NCBI GenBank assembly: GCA_947579605.1
Contig: OX388314.1
Location: 21,077,982 to 21,141,981, forward strand
Reading direction: 5' to 3'
Length of the DNA stretch: 64,000 nt
Origin: Athripsodes cinereus
Taxonomy: Eukaryota > Arthropoda > Insecta > Trichoptera > Leptoceridae
Position numbers and translations under genes: made by a program. Of the stretch, positions 1 to 12,239 are shown piece by piece; the stretch's first letter is position 1, and each line of letters begins with the position of its first letter. Below the pieces are notes generated by a model. It saw only the letters and a program-made list of their open reading frames with translations. It ran no database searches and was not told the DNA's origin.

Positions 1-136
1 TCTAGTTCGAACATAAATTGGCTCCAACCGTTGTCGAGTATTTTTTTTCTATAGAAAAGTAATATGTACAAAACTGCAAGAAATTTATATTGGAATCAGA
101 TTTTATTTTTGCCGGCAAATGTTTTATTGTTTTGTA
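1..136. other. AT-rich lead-in
   Basis: I see no coding signal or repeat structure here before the tandem array begins. Confidence 0.4.
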
Positions 137-416
137 TTCAATTTAGAAATATTTGAGGATCACGATTTGATGATCAATCTACTATTTTGGCGATCATATT
201 GAATTATTTGGTGACAATATTTTATTTTTTAGGGTTCAATTTAGAATTATTTGAGGATCACGATTTGATGATCAATCTACTATTTTGGCGATCATATTGA
301 ATTATTTGGTTACAAAATTTAATTTTTTAAGGTTCAATTTAGAATTATTTGAGGATCACGATTTGATGATCAATCAACTATTTTGGCAATCATATTGAAT
401 TATTTGGTGACGATTT
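137..416. repeat. 98-bp tandem repeat, about 2.9 copies
   Basis: Three consecutive units start at about 137, 235 and 333 with an exact 98-bp spacing. They differ at only a few bases. Each unit contains several GATC tetramers arranged as short inverted repeats (for example GATCACGATTTGATGATC). The third unit fades out near 416. No reading frame runs through it. It looks like a short minisatellite or an internal block of a longer repeat. Confidence 0.9.
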
Positions 417-2049
417 TGGTATATTTTTGATGATCACTTAAATACAAGCCAAAATAAAACATTAAGAATGGGTGGAAGTATTAGAAGGTATATCATCAAG
501 TTACTTATGTTCCATTTCCAAATCTGCGATCATCTTTTTTCATCAGATAAGCTATGGCTTATATTTAGATAAGGAACAAAGAAATATTATTTCTTATACC
601 CTTACTTTAGCCACGTGTAAGTAAACAATGTATAGGCTGAGCGATATTAATTATTAAACCGCAATTTTTTGGAATAAAAATCTACAAAGTCATAATTCAA
701 TCAATGTTCGGTAATATTATTTCAATGTGTTGCAACAGAGCTGGCTCAGACTTGATTGTCCATAAAATAATTGATTAAACCTTCAATAATAATAATAATA
801 CTGAATTATGGTGTCGCCTCTGAAGAGTAATTCGAAAAACGTATAACAATCATTGCATAATATGGTAGAACATCAATAAATTGATATTTTTTTGTCGAAA
901 TTCTAATTTTGTATGGGGTAGATTCAAGCGAACGTTTTCTTTTTGTTGGTTGAGCCAATTTAGACACTTTTTATTTTAAAATAAAGTATTTTTTGTGGAT
1001 TGAGGACCTTGGATTTTAATTTTTGTGAAAAAAACCTATGCGATTTTTTTTTCTAATCCCATTTCAGAATCTTCTGCTCTTATCTCCGTATGTAGGTAAT
1101 GATAGTCCTATGTCCTTCAGATTTGACTTCTTGTTCATTGTTAAGTTGGGAATATGGTAGTGGTGGTGGAAACTTATCGAAGAACTTCATCCGATGCTCA
1201 CCGATGGTTGCTGAATAGTGGTCAAAGGTCTGTCGAGTAGTTTATTGTTGCACCCGTCTTCAGCTTTTTACAATGAAATAAAAGTTGATGTGATACCAAA
1301 ATGACAGCGATATTTTTTCAATCAATATGAATGTTTTTAACAATTGTCCCATTCTTGGTGACATCTTGACAAATCTTGTGAAAAAATCTATATTTATTTA
1401 AAAAAGTTTTAAGACTGACAAAATTAATTTACCGTCTACTGTTTCGAACTAATAACGTTGATATTATACATACTATAGTTTACTTTACACCAGTCTGTAG
1501 TAAAGTGAAACATAGCCTCATGTCCGCGATAACTCACCTTTTTCAGTTGAATTATAAAACAATGTATCAGGATTATCCCGGTGTTGGGGGATTACGGCGT
1601 GTTTAAATACACACCTGGTCTCACCAAGTAGTACATAGTATGTATTATTATTATTACTATACTACTATATATAATATGCCGCATAACCTCAATTATTGTA
1701 CAATACTGTTTTTGCTTTTCTATTTACTTCTTCCATTACAGCATCTTTCATACATGGGGTAGTCAGTGAATTGACTGACGCGTGTAATGAACATTGTCCT
1801 CTTCGTGCGTAGTGACGTAACCAGTAAAAAGTGATAAAGGTACCTCATAATTGAATTAAGGATGTGAAATTATTTATTTATACATTATGTTTTAAAATAC
1901 TTTTCATTTACATGATGCTCGAAATCATACAAAATAAGAGTGCAATAGTTATTTTATTCCAGGTATTTTATTTATATACTTATTTATTTTTTACAGGTTT
2001 AATAGGAATATCACAAACAATGTTGACATAATTATAGAAATCTATAAGA
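417..2049. other. Intergenic or intronic AT-rich sequence
   Basis: No convincing gene is visible. There is a short (AAT)n run near 788-800. A moderately GC-rich patch at 1560-1680 ends in an (ATT)n run and could be an old LINE 3' end, but I cannot place it. A short block at 1753-1805 resembles the minus strand of the (GTA)n-tailed repeat family seen elsewhere. Confidence 0.4.
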
Positions 2050-2241
2050 GTTCGTCGGTAACCTGGAGGTAGAGTCTCGGCCTCGTGAACAGGGGGTCTG
2101 TGCTTCGGTCCCAGCAGCCGGCAAACTCCCCTTTCACGAGAAAAGCTTTTAGCTTACTATGAAAGGTGTATAAGGTTGTATATGGGTTTATAATAAAACC
2201 CAGATACTGTAGGTACATATATCTTTTTATTAAAAAAAAAA
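2050..2241 (+). mobile_element. tRNA-derived SINE (family A), near full length
   Basis: The head carries RNA polymerase III promoter-like boxes. A box-A-like stretch (TAACCTGGAGG here, TAGCCTGGAGG in other copies) is followed about 40 bp later by a box B, degenerate here but GGTTCGATCCC in other copies. The body contains CCTTTCAC and later GTGAAAGG, which can pair. The 3' end has a TGGGTTT...AAACCCA hairpin just before an A-rich tail. At least six other copies lie in the window (26322, 36790, 44329, 44452, 50081, 60009). Any open frame across it is incidental. Confidence 0.8.
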
Positions 2242-2347
2242 GAATCAGCAAAAGCCACTATCTTTACTTGTATGTACCTATTAACATTATGATTACATAA
2301 TCATCATCGATACACAACAAAGCCACGCATGTGAAATTTAAAACAAT

Positions 2348-2720
2348 CAGAGCCCCTAGACAAACATGCACTTGGCGATCGACTACAAACGAATTTTCGC
2401 CTATAACTGCAACAATAATGCATAATTATATGGTACATGTAGGTAGATTGTCGAAAAGTTCGCCAGTAGCCGATCGCTAAGGGGTGCGTCCAGATAGTAG
2501 GATGCGAACGTCAATCAATCATCAATCTTCAACGATTCGGAGCATTCTCCGAAGAAATATTTGAATGAATGCCTTCGTAACCCGTATAAGGACGGGAAAC
2601 AAACGCATTCATTCGAATATTTCTTCGGAGAATGCGCCGAATCGTTGAAGATTGATGATTGATTGACGTTCGCATCCTACTATCTGGACGCACTCAAGTA
2701 CGAATTGTCTACGGGCTCTG
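2348..2720. mobile_element. MITE-1 copy 1, split by a second MITE
   Basis: The outer ends are CAGAGCCCCTAGACA and TGTCTACGGGCTCTG, inverted copies of each other apart from one base. The core from 2360 to 2481 matches three other copies (8346, 17379, 48402), all with the GCGATCGACTAC / GTAGTCGATCGC inner inverted pair. The element is interrupted at 2482-2695. The CAG...CTG ends would suit a hAT-type MITE, but I could not find a clear 8-bp target duplication. Confidence 0.75.
2482..2695. mobile_element. Foldback MITE (MITE-2) nested in MITE-1
   Basis: Two 91-bp arms (2482-2572 and 2605-2695) are reverse complements with only three mismatches. They surround a 32-bp loop that itself contains CCCGT...ACGGG. 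The flanks both read AAG (2479-2481 and 2696-2698), a 3-bp target duplication. Removing the element and one AAG restores the MITE-1 consensus CGCTAAGTACG. The near-identity of the arms suggests a recent insertion. There is no coding capacity. A 3-bp duplication suits PIF/Harbinger-like transposition, but the usual TWA target is not seen. Confidence 0.88.
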
Positions 2721-3789
2721 GGCTTACACAAAATCAACTTTAAGTTTTACCAGTAAGATCAAATAGGAATAGATCTCACGAAATAAGACAAAAAATATTC
2801 ATATATTTAAATTAACATTGATGATATCACAAGAAATCTGACAAAGCAAATTAAATCATTCTAACAAAATAAAATCATAATTAAAAATCAACTAAAAATA
2901 AATTTAACTATATAATGAAGTAAAAGATAAAAAGCAATTTACACCGTAATAGGTAATAGGTATGTATAGACTTAAGGATTTCAAAAAACAAATCGCGTTA
3001 GAATATACCTAATTAAAAGGGGAAAAATTAAAATAGCAATATGTACACACAATAATTTGATACGAGAAATTAAAACATAAAATATATTATAGAATATATA
3101 CAACAAAAATATAAGATATTCACAAATATATAAAATATACAAGACGTGTTTTATAGGTATACGCACAAACCTAAGATTTTTACTCATGAAAATTCAAAAT
3201 ACAGTTAATATATACAATAATAATTATACATACATTAAAATTATTAAAATATACAGAGATGCTGTGATGCTTCAGATAGAGTTGCAATGTAGGTGGTCTA
3301 ATTTTTGTACTGTATAAAAATAAAATATTATTTTTCTTATTTTTATTATAATATATGTATATGAATATAATATTCGCTGTTTGGTAGGGTTGCTTGTAAA
3401 CTATGTTGTAGATATAATATGGAATACAAAGAGAGCAATGAGTGAAATGTTAAAAGTGTGTCTGAAAAAAGATAAATGGTCTTGTGTGATAGGAGAGAAA
3501 TACTATACCTACGAGTACATATTATTACGAATGTACATTGTGTATGGGGGAATTAATATTATTGTCACTGTTATTTTAAGATAAATTTTATATTAACATT
3601 TTTTGGAGAAAAAAAAACAGTGAACCTACTAGTTATTTTAAAGTAAATAAATAAAATAAACTTTATTGCACAACTTGATATAGTACAAATGGTGGACTTA
3701 TTGCACATTCACATATCTAGACTCGTAATATTTCGTTATCAATAGGATCACCGTTAGGTATCTATTTAATATAAAAAAGCCAATTATCT
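2721..3789. other. AT-rich sequence, no gene seen
   Basis: Very AT-rich. Open frames up to 68 codons occur on both strands and look like chance. An ATAAACTTTATTGCACAA motif near 3652-3669 is of a kind often found at LINE 3' ends, but nothing else supports it. Confidence 0.4.
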
Positions 3790-4034
3790 AAGCCGATGAG
3801 CACCCGGCAATGAATTGGTTTCTTAAGTTCGTAAGTTTTCAAGTTTCCTGAAAAGGCAGGTGTTCGAAAAAATTAAGAAATTTTACATCTCAAATACAGC
3901 GATGAGGTTTGCCACCCATCCTGAATATCTTAATTTTTGTTGGCACAGAGAAGACGCTTGCATGTTTATTACATGCAGCTGGTCTGTTGGCTACCCCACT
4001 TGTGGGATATGCCATGATTGTGTAGTAGTAGTAG
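3790..4034 (+). repeat. Interspersed repeat family B, (GTA)n-tailed
   Basis: This copy shows the fullest version of a family that recurs at 10407, 14200, 26261, 30450, 30995, 32944, 49923, 55257 and 55514. Shared landmarks in order are: a gene-like AAGTTTTC...GTCCTGTAAAGGCAG block, CAGCGATGAGG, GCCACCCATCCTGAAT, a TGCATGTTTATTACATG block, a CTACCCCACTTGTGGGATAT block, and CGTGATGGTGTAGTAGTAG at the end. The tail is a short (GTA)n run, as in LINE-mobilised elements. A 96-codon open frame here is internal to the repeat and is not conserved between copies. Confidence 0.75.
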
Positions 4035-7000
4035 TAATTTCATTCATACGTATCTATTCCTTTGAACGTCAATTTTCCGTGATTTCAGTTTATGGTGATA
4101 CTTTTACATTTTATTCTATTTCTATTTATATTGTTATTTTTCGCTGTTAATTATTAGTTATTGAAAAACACACAATGTGCTTTTGACTGTTTCTTTTCCA
4201 ACTACACACATCTATTTGCAATTCGTAATAAGTACGTTGTATAATATAATAAAAGGTATAAAAAATATAAATCTGGTATTGTTGTACGAACAGAGTTTTA
4301 TAATAATAAGTACACTATATACATTTCTATACGACACTAGTTTTAGACCCAGATTTGCTCAGGGAATTAAAATAATCATTAGATGTAAAAATTCAGATTC
4401 CATTGTAACAACACAAATTTTCAATTCAATTTAAAGGTTTTTTCTTCACTCAAACTACATTTACAATATTGACTAATTTGTGGCAATATTTATTTTATAC
4501 CTTGCTCCCAAAGGGCTCAAGTCACTCGATAACGGGTGGATAGCCAAAGGTTTTTTTTAAATCAAATGAATAATGGATACAAATAGAAAAAACATCGTTC
4601 GTTAGTTGATGCCTGAGTAAATACTGGACTGAAGTTGCAGCGGTGCGCGGGCAACAATAATACTACATTACGAAGTGGGTATAAATGTAACAATTATTAA
4701 GAAATGAAAATGGTTATATGTAGAAAACACGTGGTGTATGATAAACTTATAAACTTTCCTCATCAGCTTAATTTGAGATAATTAAATATATATTTTTTAA
4801 TTCTTCAAAAAACATGCTCAAATTGTAAAAGTTAATTTAAACGGAATAAATTTTCCTATTGATTGTCAAGTAAAGTTGACCATAACAGATTTATTAACAA
4901 ACATACACATTTTCATGCATACGTATTTGCGAACGTATTAAAATAATAATATTAGAACTTTCTGCGATACTTTTGCGATGAAAAATCGCGAATCCAGTGA
5001 ACACAATGGATTTAAAAATGAAATTAAATAAAAAATGCATGCCTCACAGCTATACATATATGTATGTAGGAGTTTGCATGTGCATTTTTTACCTTTTATG
5101 CCATGATAATATACCTAATATGTATTAAGTTTACAAAGGGTACACGCCTTTTTGCGGCATTATTATTTGATTTTATTATGTAAAAATCATTTTAATACCA
5201 AATTTACCTACATGTTCATGGAAATTTATTAAAATGTCGCTTTATTTTGTACATTCAGGTGTATTTTTAATTAGAATTTTAAAAAACTAAATGACAGCGT
5301 GCTAACGTAACGTAGTCGGCTTGTATCATCAAGGTCCCGGATTCGATTTCCGCCTTGGTCTCGAAGTTTGGAAAAAATACTGTCTCAGTAGAATTGAGAC
5401 AGGTTGTTTGGATGATTTAACAATGTCAAAAGAAATTACAAAAGAAAAGAAAATAATATGTTTGCCAGCTATGCTTATTATAAAGTTTTTTTTTATTGGA
5501 AAATTGGGTATCGTAATAGAACTTTAGAAGTTAAGTTTCAAAATACTTGTAGCAAAGCTTTTGAGCACGTCTATTATTACAGGTGGGAGAGTATTTATAT
5601 GTAATAAAAAGGAATATTACCTGAAAAAATAAAAATAAATACAAAAATATTACGGTTCTGAAACTAGATAAAATTTCAGAAGTATTCTTAGAAGACATAT
5701 TGGATGAAGAGCTAAAAAATAGATAAAAAAGGATGCCGAATATGTAGTAAATATTTGCTTTAGATTCATATAGAGAAATATTTCTATAAAGGATAAAGAT
5801 TACTCCCCTTTGATGATTCATACTTACCCGTAGCTATGATCATGAGCAGGTTTATGGAAATTGATATTGCGGATACCATGGGTTTATGGTTATTGAAGGT
5901 GTCTTCCTTCTATCGATACATTTGTTAAAATGGGCAACGTTCACACAAATTATCTAAGACTGTTTGTAAATATGTATATATGTTATTAATATTGACGAAT
6001 GTATTTGGTGGAGGTTCATGTTAAATTAATAAAAATAAAACACCTATATTTAGAACCTTCTCAGGACTTTATAAGTAGCGTAACATGAGAGGAAGAGAAA
6101 GTAACGTAACATGAACCGATGTGAGAGGTACCAAAGTGACAAAAATTTGTTTTGCTGTCACAATTGTGAAGTAATTCTAATATTTTCGACATATGTCACC
6201 ATTTACAGGAAAATTTCTTGTCATTTATAATGGTTTTGTCTATTTGATAATTATTTCTCGAGTAAAATAGGTTTTAAAACTAGTGAACATAATATGATAG
6301 GAAGGTAGTACATCAAAATGTTTAGGACATTTTGCACGACACTGATGTATGATTTTAAATGAATATCCTTTGTCCAACATAAAACACTATGCCTGAATTA
6401 CTTACATTATTCATACACCACATACATAAATTTATACTACTGAGTAAGTTTCTGAATGAGGGATGTTTTACTATGAGTATGTAATCGTTCGAAACGTACT
6501 TTTGTAAGGATAAAAACTCGATAAATATCGTACAAGTTTATTCTCAAATAATCGAGATCATTGATGAAATGTGAATCTACGCATATAGTTTTCTTGTAAT
6601 AATAATTTAATTTGTATTAATTTTTCAATACTCTTCAATATTCAAAAGTAAAGATTCTTTTCTTTATTTATTCAGAATTCTTAAAAAATTATATTTTTAG
6701 TAGTAATTTTGTTTAAATTATAGAAACTTGTGCGAACTGTGACTATAAATGAATCATTAAAACAAACACATTTAATCCTGTGTGATCGAAATTTCGGTTT
6801 AATTTTTATTGGGTTACTTTCAATTTTAACATGAGAGTTTATTAGTTGTGTTATTTGTGGGAGATGTCATGTTTAAAAACTAAAGTCTCAGCAGTAAAAA
6901 TTCATTCATAAATACATAATAAAAAAAATAATATTTCGCCTCTTCGAGAAAAAAAGTAATAGCTAGATTCACGAAACACATTTTCGTAAGTATTTTATTA

Positions 7001-8345
7001 TGAAAAAGGGATTGTCTGAGTTTGCGGGTATTGAATTGATGCTGATCGTCAATTTGATGGGGATGTTGATTAATATGGAGCTTTGAATTGATCCCACTGA
7101 AAAATATGCAATATATGACCCGAGGTTGTCCCTAGCATTATATTGTAATGACTATGGCCCGATGAGGGTGCAACCATGTGGAAAAAAATGCATTGTCTGG
7201 GAAATGAGGGAATAAGATTTGATCCTTGTAAAATATTATAACCTTTTTATTTTTACAGGTTTTTATGGTTCAGTTTAGACTCAAAGGAAGTATATTTATA
7301 ATGAAAATAAGGAAATTGATGGCTTTTCTCTCCCTTTAATGGTATACAATAAATTGTCAGGTTTTTTTGTTAATTGGATAAGGGTGCATACGTATTTTAT
7401 AGAGTTATGGAATCTGAGACAAAAGCTGTTATGTTCATAAATTATTCATCGAAGATGAAATTATTCATACTTTATTTAGAGAGTTAAAAAGAAAAATGGG
7501 ACTGAATATGAAACACATCTAAATAAATGAACTTATGCTTGTTAACTTCTCTTTTACAGAGTATTTTAGATATTTTTTTGGCTGAATCATAAGAAAACAA
7601 AGATTTAAATAAACGGATTCTTAATTTTTTTTTTTTCATAAAAAAATATCCATTTGCAGCACGGGCATGTGGAAGTATTTGTAGCCAGCGCTATGGATCG
7701 TATCCTTAACCGCTTCATATAAATATATAGGTATGATACCTACTCCCTAACATAAGATATATCATAAATAGTATCGTGCCAGCTGAGAACATCTCGAAAG
7801 AAACAAGTAGCATGATTTGGTATCCTGCTGAGAGCGTTGAGAGTATTGTTGAATAGTAGGTATACTATAAGGAGAGAATATTATTGTCACAAATTCATAT
7901 ACGTAAGTATTTTGAAAGTCAATTCACTCCATAGGTGGGCATATTATTGTTACTAATTTTAATACTACCAAGAAGTTGACAAGATAATGTTATAACAGCT
8001 ATTATTTACATTATTAATTCAGTAAATAATTGTAGAACGTATAAAAGAATATCTTATTCTCCTTGTTCGTTACAGCCATCGCTGTTTAATGTTTTGTATT
8101 TTTTATATTTGTTGTTTCAAATCGCTTCCACCGATGTATACATTGTTGAGTAATAATGATTGGTAGATCCAACTTTGTGTACCTTATAGATATTGTCCTC
8201 TAATGATAATAATTGTTCTATCATCTTACTTTATGAATAGTCTTTTTTACACTCAAACTCGTTTGTAGAGTGTTGGGAGACTGGTATTACTGAAAAAATC
8301 TTTGAATAATCCTTTTTGAAATCTTCGGAAAACTCCAGATGAAAT
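4035..8345. other. Long AT-rich interval without a defended gene
   Basis: I find no RNA gene, no LINE domain and no DNA element with clear ends. A short tandem echo of a GTAACATGA motif lies at 6078-6115. A tRNA-like box B (GGATTCGATTT) sits at about 5338 but without a folded tRNA around it. Open frames of up to 96 codons (5531-5821, minus) are AT-biased and unconvincing. Confidence 0.4.
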
Positions 8346-8496
8346 ATTAGCTGCCCTAGACAAACCGCACGTAGCGATTGACTACTGACGACCTTTTCGA
8401 CAATCTACCTACAATGTACTATGTAATTATGCGTTATTATTGAAAAGTTTGTTTGCAGTCGATCGCCAAGTGCGGTTTGTTTAGGGGTCTAATCTG
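8346..8496. mobile_element. MITE-1 copy 2
   Basis: The ends carry CCCTAGACAAACCGCAC and GTGCGGTTTGTTTAGGGG as inverted repeats. The internal landmarks TAATTATGCGTTATT and the GATCGCC/GCGATTG inner arms match the other MITE-1 copies. It is about 150 bp long and non-coding. The outermost boundary is uncertain by several bases because no clean target duplication is visible. Confidence 0.75.
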
Positions 8497-9600
8497 AAGA
8501 TCGAATAAAAGTGTTGAGCTATGTCATTTTAACACAGGCCGAATTTTTTCTCTGGGATTGCATTGGCCGATGGCTGTAATGGTCGCAGTAACATATGATG
8601 TACTTTTCAAAATAATACGGATTCACTGATGGGAAATCTAAAAGCGGACATCCTGGGCTTCCGAGAGGAGCGTTAAAAGGCCTTTTTTGTAGGAGCAATA
8701 ACTACAATCGATTTTTAAGGTATAATATTAAGGCATCAATATCATATTATGGAAGTTAATTTACAGATATTGTTAGTTTATGTGTGTTTTTCATGTTTTT
8801 ACATATTATTTTTAGCCATTAAATACAAATGTAATATGTGTTGAGGTGGGAAAAACATTATTAGTACAACCATCAGGGATATGTCGGAAACATTAAAACG
8901 AAGTACGAGTATTTCTGGTCTAACCAGTTAAAATAACACGGCAGTGTTAAAAGCATAGCATAGAGAGTATTCTGTTATTTTTAACAAGTGCTGCTGAAAA
9001 CTCACAAGAACTTCGCTAGATCATACATATAACATCATAGATCTAAATAACTAGATGAGGCGCGTGGAACAAAATTGCTAGCAAGTCATGTTCCACTTTA
9101 AACCGAGGTGTCAAACGAGGTAATTTTAATCGCTTTATCTCTCTCTGTCAAATGAGAAATGGGTGAGATGCCAAGAGAGTTGTCAATTACTGTGAAATAA
9201 TGTATAATAATTCAATTACCATAGGAGTAGGAGTACTTTTAAGAATAATATGTACAATAAATAAATAAATATCTGAAAATCCAATCCGACATAATAACAA
9301 TCTACATTTAGTGTCAACCTGATAAGAACGCTAATTTTATAATACCAAACGGGAGAGGAGTTCATTTACTCATTTAATCGACCACACACTGCTAGCGTCC
9401 AATTCACATCTAGTACGTAGTAAGTTTATTTCAATGAGATACATATGGTACCTATGTAATAATAATTACAATTGTTATTCTTTCGTGCAAGTTCTAAGTG
9501 GCTTTTAAGATTCGTGTCTAACTGTTCTATGTAGCCAGTTTAGAGTTTGGTATTTATATACTTTTTGCTCATATTATTTGCTGATATTATAATATCGTTT
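8497..9600. other. AT-rich sequence, no gene seen
   Basis: No recognisable protein. At about 8660 there is a short stretch (CGAGAGGAGCGTT) identical to the last codons of the (GAT)n-tailed LINE family at 41029. It is too short to call. Confidence 0.35.
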
Positions 9601-9604
9601 TCTG

Positions 9605-9735
9605 TAAGAGCAAGGCCTTCCTGATGTTGGTAATGTTGGTGTATACTGCATGCGGACGCCTCGGGATTTTAATGAAATGGAGGAGGCTTTTTTGGAGAAT
9701 GGACGGGATTAGACGGCTAAGAAGAAGAAGAAAAA
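9605..9735 (+). mobile_element. Probable LINE 3' end with (AAG)n tail
   Basis: A moderately GC-rich block ends in a run of GAAGAAGAAG. It contains a short open stretch rich in charged residues that stops just before the tail. Two better-supported LINE 3' ends in the window (20221-20470 and 50505-50660) have the same organisation and the same AAG tail, which is why I place this one with them. There is no diagnostic motif in the remaining protein. Confidence 0.35.
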
Positions 9736-10406
9736 GTCGACTCCTGACGCCGTGAAATATTTCATTAGTTTTGTGTGCATGCATTCTAATTATTCTTCAT
9801 TCTAGTATTTATTATTTTTTTCTTTTATTATGATTTACCTCCTGGAAGACGGTGCTCTGGACAATTCCGCAATTCAACCGAACATTACAAGTATTCTCTA
9901 TATCATGTATAAATATTAGGTACAATGTCATTAATATTGTTCCGTTAATAAACATTGATATAACATTATTATTATTATTATAGAATAACCAACAGAATGA
10001 TACCTACCTAATATTATTTGTAAGGAAATATACCATAGGTCATAACTTCAATCGTTATTATATTCTCATACCTCCCAGATGACCATCTCCAGCCGTGATT
10101 CGTAGCAATAATTATTTTAATCAAAACTTAATCTTGTCTTTGCCTTACTGTAATAATAACAATAATTAATAATAACACCCCTGGGGAGCAAAGCAGAAGA
10201 CTTTGTATCATTTTTCTCAGAAACTTGTAGATTCTCTTGTCCTTTATTAGAAACCAAAATACGGATAATAATATGTAACAATACTTTTTTGTCAAAAATA
10301 TCAATGCCGAAAAAGAAGGCGAATTGATGTATAAGCTGCGACAATCCCAAAGTAATTAAACTTCTTTCTTATTTGTTTTTAGTCGTGAAGCATCCTGTAA
10401 AGAATT
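9736..10406. other. AT-rich sequence with a possible LINE tail
   Basis: A stretch at 9838-9985 begins with a GC-richer block and ends in TAATAAACATTGATAT followed by an (ATT)n run. That pattern suits a LINE 3' untranslated end on the plus strand. I see nothing else. Confidence 0.3.
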
Positions 10407-10590
10407 GGCACTCACTCTTTTCCGTAAGTTTTCGAGTGCCCTGTGAAGGCCAGGTGTTTTTAGATTTTACATCTCAAATTCATCGATAACTTTTGCCACC
10501 CATCCTGAATGTCTTATTTTTTTATTGGCATTGAGAAGACGTCCAGATGACGGCTACGCCGTGATGGTGTAGTTTGTAGTAGTAGTAGTG
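10407..10590 (+). repeat. Repeat family B copy
   Basis: It shares the AAGTTTTCGAGTG...CCTGTGAAGGCCAGGTG block, GCCACCCATCCTGAAT, the GAGAAGACG block and the terminal CCGTGATGGTGTAG with a (GTA)n tail at 10575-10590. Relative to the copy at 3790 it has lost the middle TGCATGTTTATTACATG and CCCCACTTGTGG blocks. Confidence 0.7.
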
Positions 10591-11224
10591 TTTATTAATT
10601 ATATTATATTTTATTCCTTTTCTCACTTACCTAGATAGTTTTCTTTTTTTTATTATTTGTAAAATAACAATATATACATAATTTATTTCAACCTAATCCA
10701 AAGCATCGAACATAAACTTAACAACTAAAGTATTTACAATTTACTTAAATCTGGATTTGAAATATTTGTATAATCAAAATGAGTACCTACATATTTTTGA
10801 AAATAAACTGGGGTCTTAATCTGACAAACATAATTTCGTGAAGATTCGTTTGACGTTTCAAAGATTTTATTTAGGCTAAGAAATTTGGTATTGTTAACTG
10901 TATTTTTACATTTTTGCAAAATCACTCAATATTGGGTGGAACGCATAAACAATAATAAAAAACAATATTTTTCAAGGCTTTACCGCAAAAATACAAGATG
11001 TGTAGAATATATCACTATGTATCATTGTTGTATCTGTTGGTTAGATCATTAATATGCATTTAAAATCAATAAATTTTATTTGTAATGCTATACATCTACA
11101 CTCCTTACACAAGCATTAAGTTGCTTAAAAGGAGTGGAGTAAAATTATTGTAAATGGTATATTATGTTAAGTTTTGTTTTTATTTGTAATATTGTGAAAA
11201 TAGAAAAAAAAATTAATATTACGA
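10591..11224. other. AT-rich sequence, no gene seen
   Basis: No domain or repeat was recognised between the family B copy and the LINE 3' end that follows. Confidence 0.35.
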
Positions 11225-11560
11225 GAGAAAAAATGAATTAAGGTGTAATAATCGAGATGAATGTAAATAAGTTATGGTGGATTGGGCATATGAAAAGAAT
11301 AAGTAAGGACAGAGTGATAAAAATTATAAGCATGACATAGAGAAATGGTTCTCGGAGGTGTGATTGGCAGAGCACTAAATGCTAGACTATGTAGATCAGA
11401 TCCTTAAAGACGGACACTTGATGAGTACAATGAACAGGAAATCATGTGTGAGAAATTGCAAGGATGTGATCAAAGCAAAAAGCGTGTGCAAGGGGCACGA
11501 AATGGTGTTCGATTCTTCCTGTCTACCCAACGAGAAATGCGATATGATGGTGTGTATGTA
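11225..11560 (+). pseudogene. LINE-D reverse transcriptase C-terminal end (decayed)
   Basis: The strand encodes, with stops and shifts, the sequence pattern seen in four other copies in the window: a V-N-K-L-x-W-x-G-H-M motif, then a basic G-R-R-x-x stretch, a D-H-V-D-Q-I-L-K-D-G motif, an N-R-x-(A/S)-C-(M/V)-R-N-C segment and a terminal S-x-Y-P. In the RTE-like LINEs that I know this lies after the catalytic domain at the very end of the ORF. Only the 3' end is present, as expected for 5'-truncated LINE insertion. A GTATGTATGTA tail follows the stop. Copies: 15905, 21737, 28795 (minus), 60791 (minus). Confidence 0.65.
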
Positions 11561-11877
11561 TGTACAATTACATATATGTAAATTAATTCTAAAATGAAAC
11601 TCTATTTCATTAAATATATTCTAAATGCCTGTTCGATGTTATTGTTAAAGTAACGATCGATCAATTTCATATCAAATTGCGGTATTGTGAACGTGCCAAT
11701 GGGCATCAATAACATCTCATTACAATACAACGTCACTTTCTAACTGAGTTACTTCATTGTAACAATACTTTGAATGTATATAATTGTTTGAAGTGCATCT
11801 GTTTAAGCTTGCACATAAATTTGTCGATCGAATCAAATTTCAACATTATGCATAATATAATTAGAAATAATTGAAAG

Positions 11878-12239
11878 TTTTTATTTTATTTTATTTTATT
11901 TTATTGTAACAGAGTCATACAGTTTATCTCACAATATAATACAACAACAATAAATATTTATAATACGCAAACCAATCAAGACTCTACACAGTAAGTAAAA
12001 AACATCAAACAAAATTACTGTGTAAGTAAAAACATCATATAAAATTACGGCAACAAAAAATGTATGTACACAAATGGCAAATTGATTAATTACAAATTCT
12101 AAAAATAGGTATAAGAAGAATAATTGAAAATTGGGTATATATATGTAAAATCAATCACATAGGTAAAAACATAGGCATTAATAAAAATAAATATAAATAA
12201 ATATATATGTTTGTAAAATTAATCATGCAAGTAAAATCA
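11878..12239 (-). mobile_element. 3' untranslated region and (TAAAA)n tail of the Jockey/CR1-like LINE
   Basis: Directly downstream of the LINE stop codon on the minus strand lies about 360 bp of non-coding AT-rich DNA. It ends in five repeats of TAAAA (seen as TTTTA at 11881-11905 on the plus strand). A pentamer tail of this kind marks the 3' terminus of a LINE insertion. Confidence 0.7.

Noticed and set aside
137..416. CRISPR-like array
   Set aside because: The units are directly adjacent with no unique spacers, and the DNA is eukaryotic.
2042..2251. 69-codon frame on the minus strand
   Set aside because: It is the antisense of a SINE.
3860..4150. 96-codon frame on the plus strand
   Set aside because: It lies within repeat family B and is not open in the other copies.
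5290..5350. tRNA-like box B (GGATTCGATTT) with an upstream TAGTCGG
   Set aside because: No cloverleaf could be drawn and no second copy of this exact unit was found, so neither a tRNA gene nor a SINE is claimed.
8655..8690. Short match to the (GAT)n-tailed LINE C-terminus
   Set aside because: About 13 identical bases only, without tail or neighbouring similarity.
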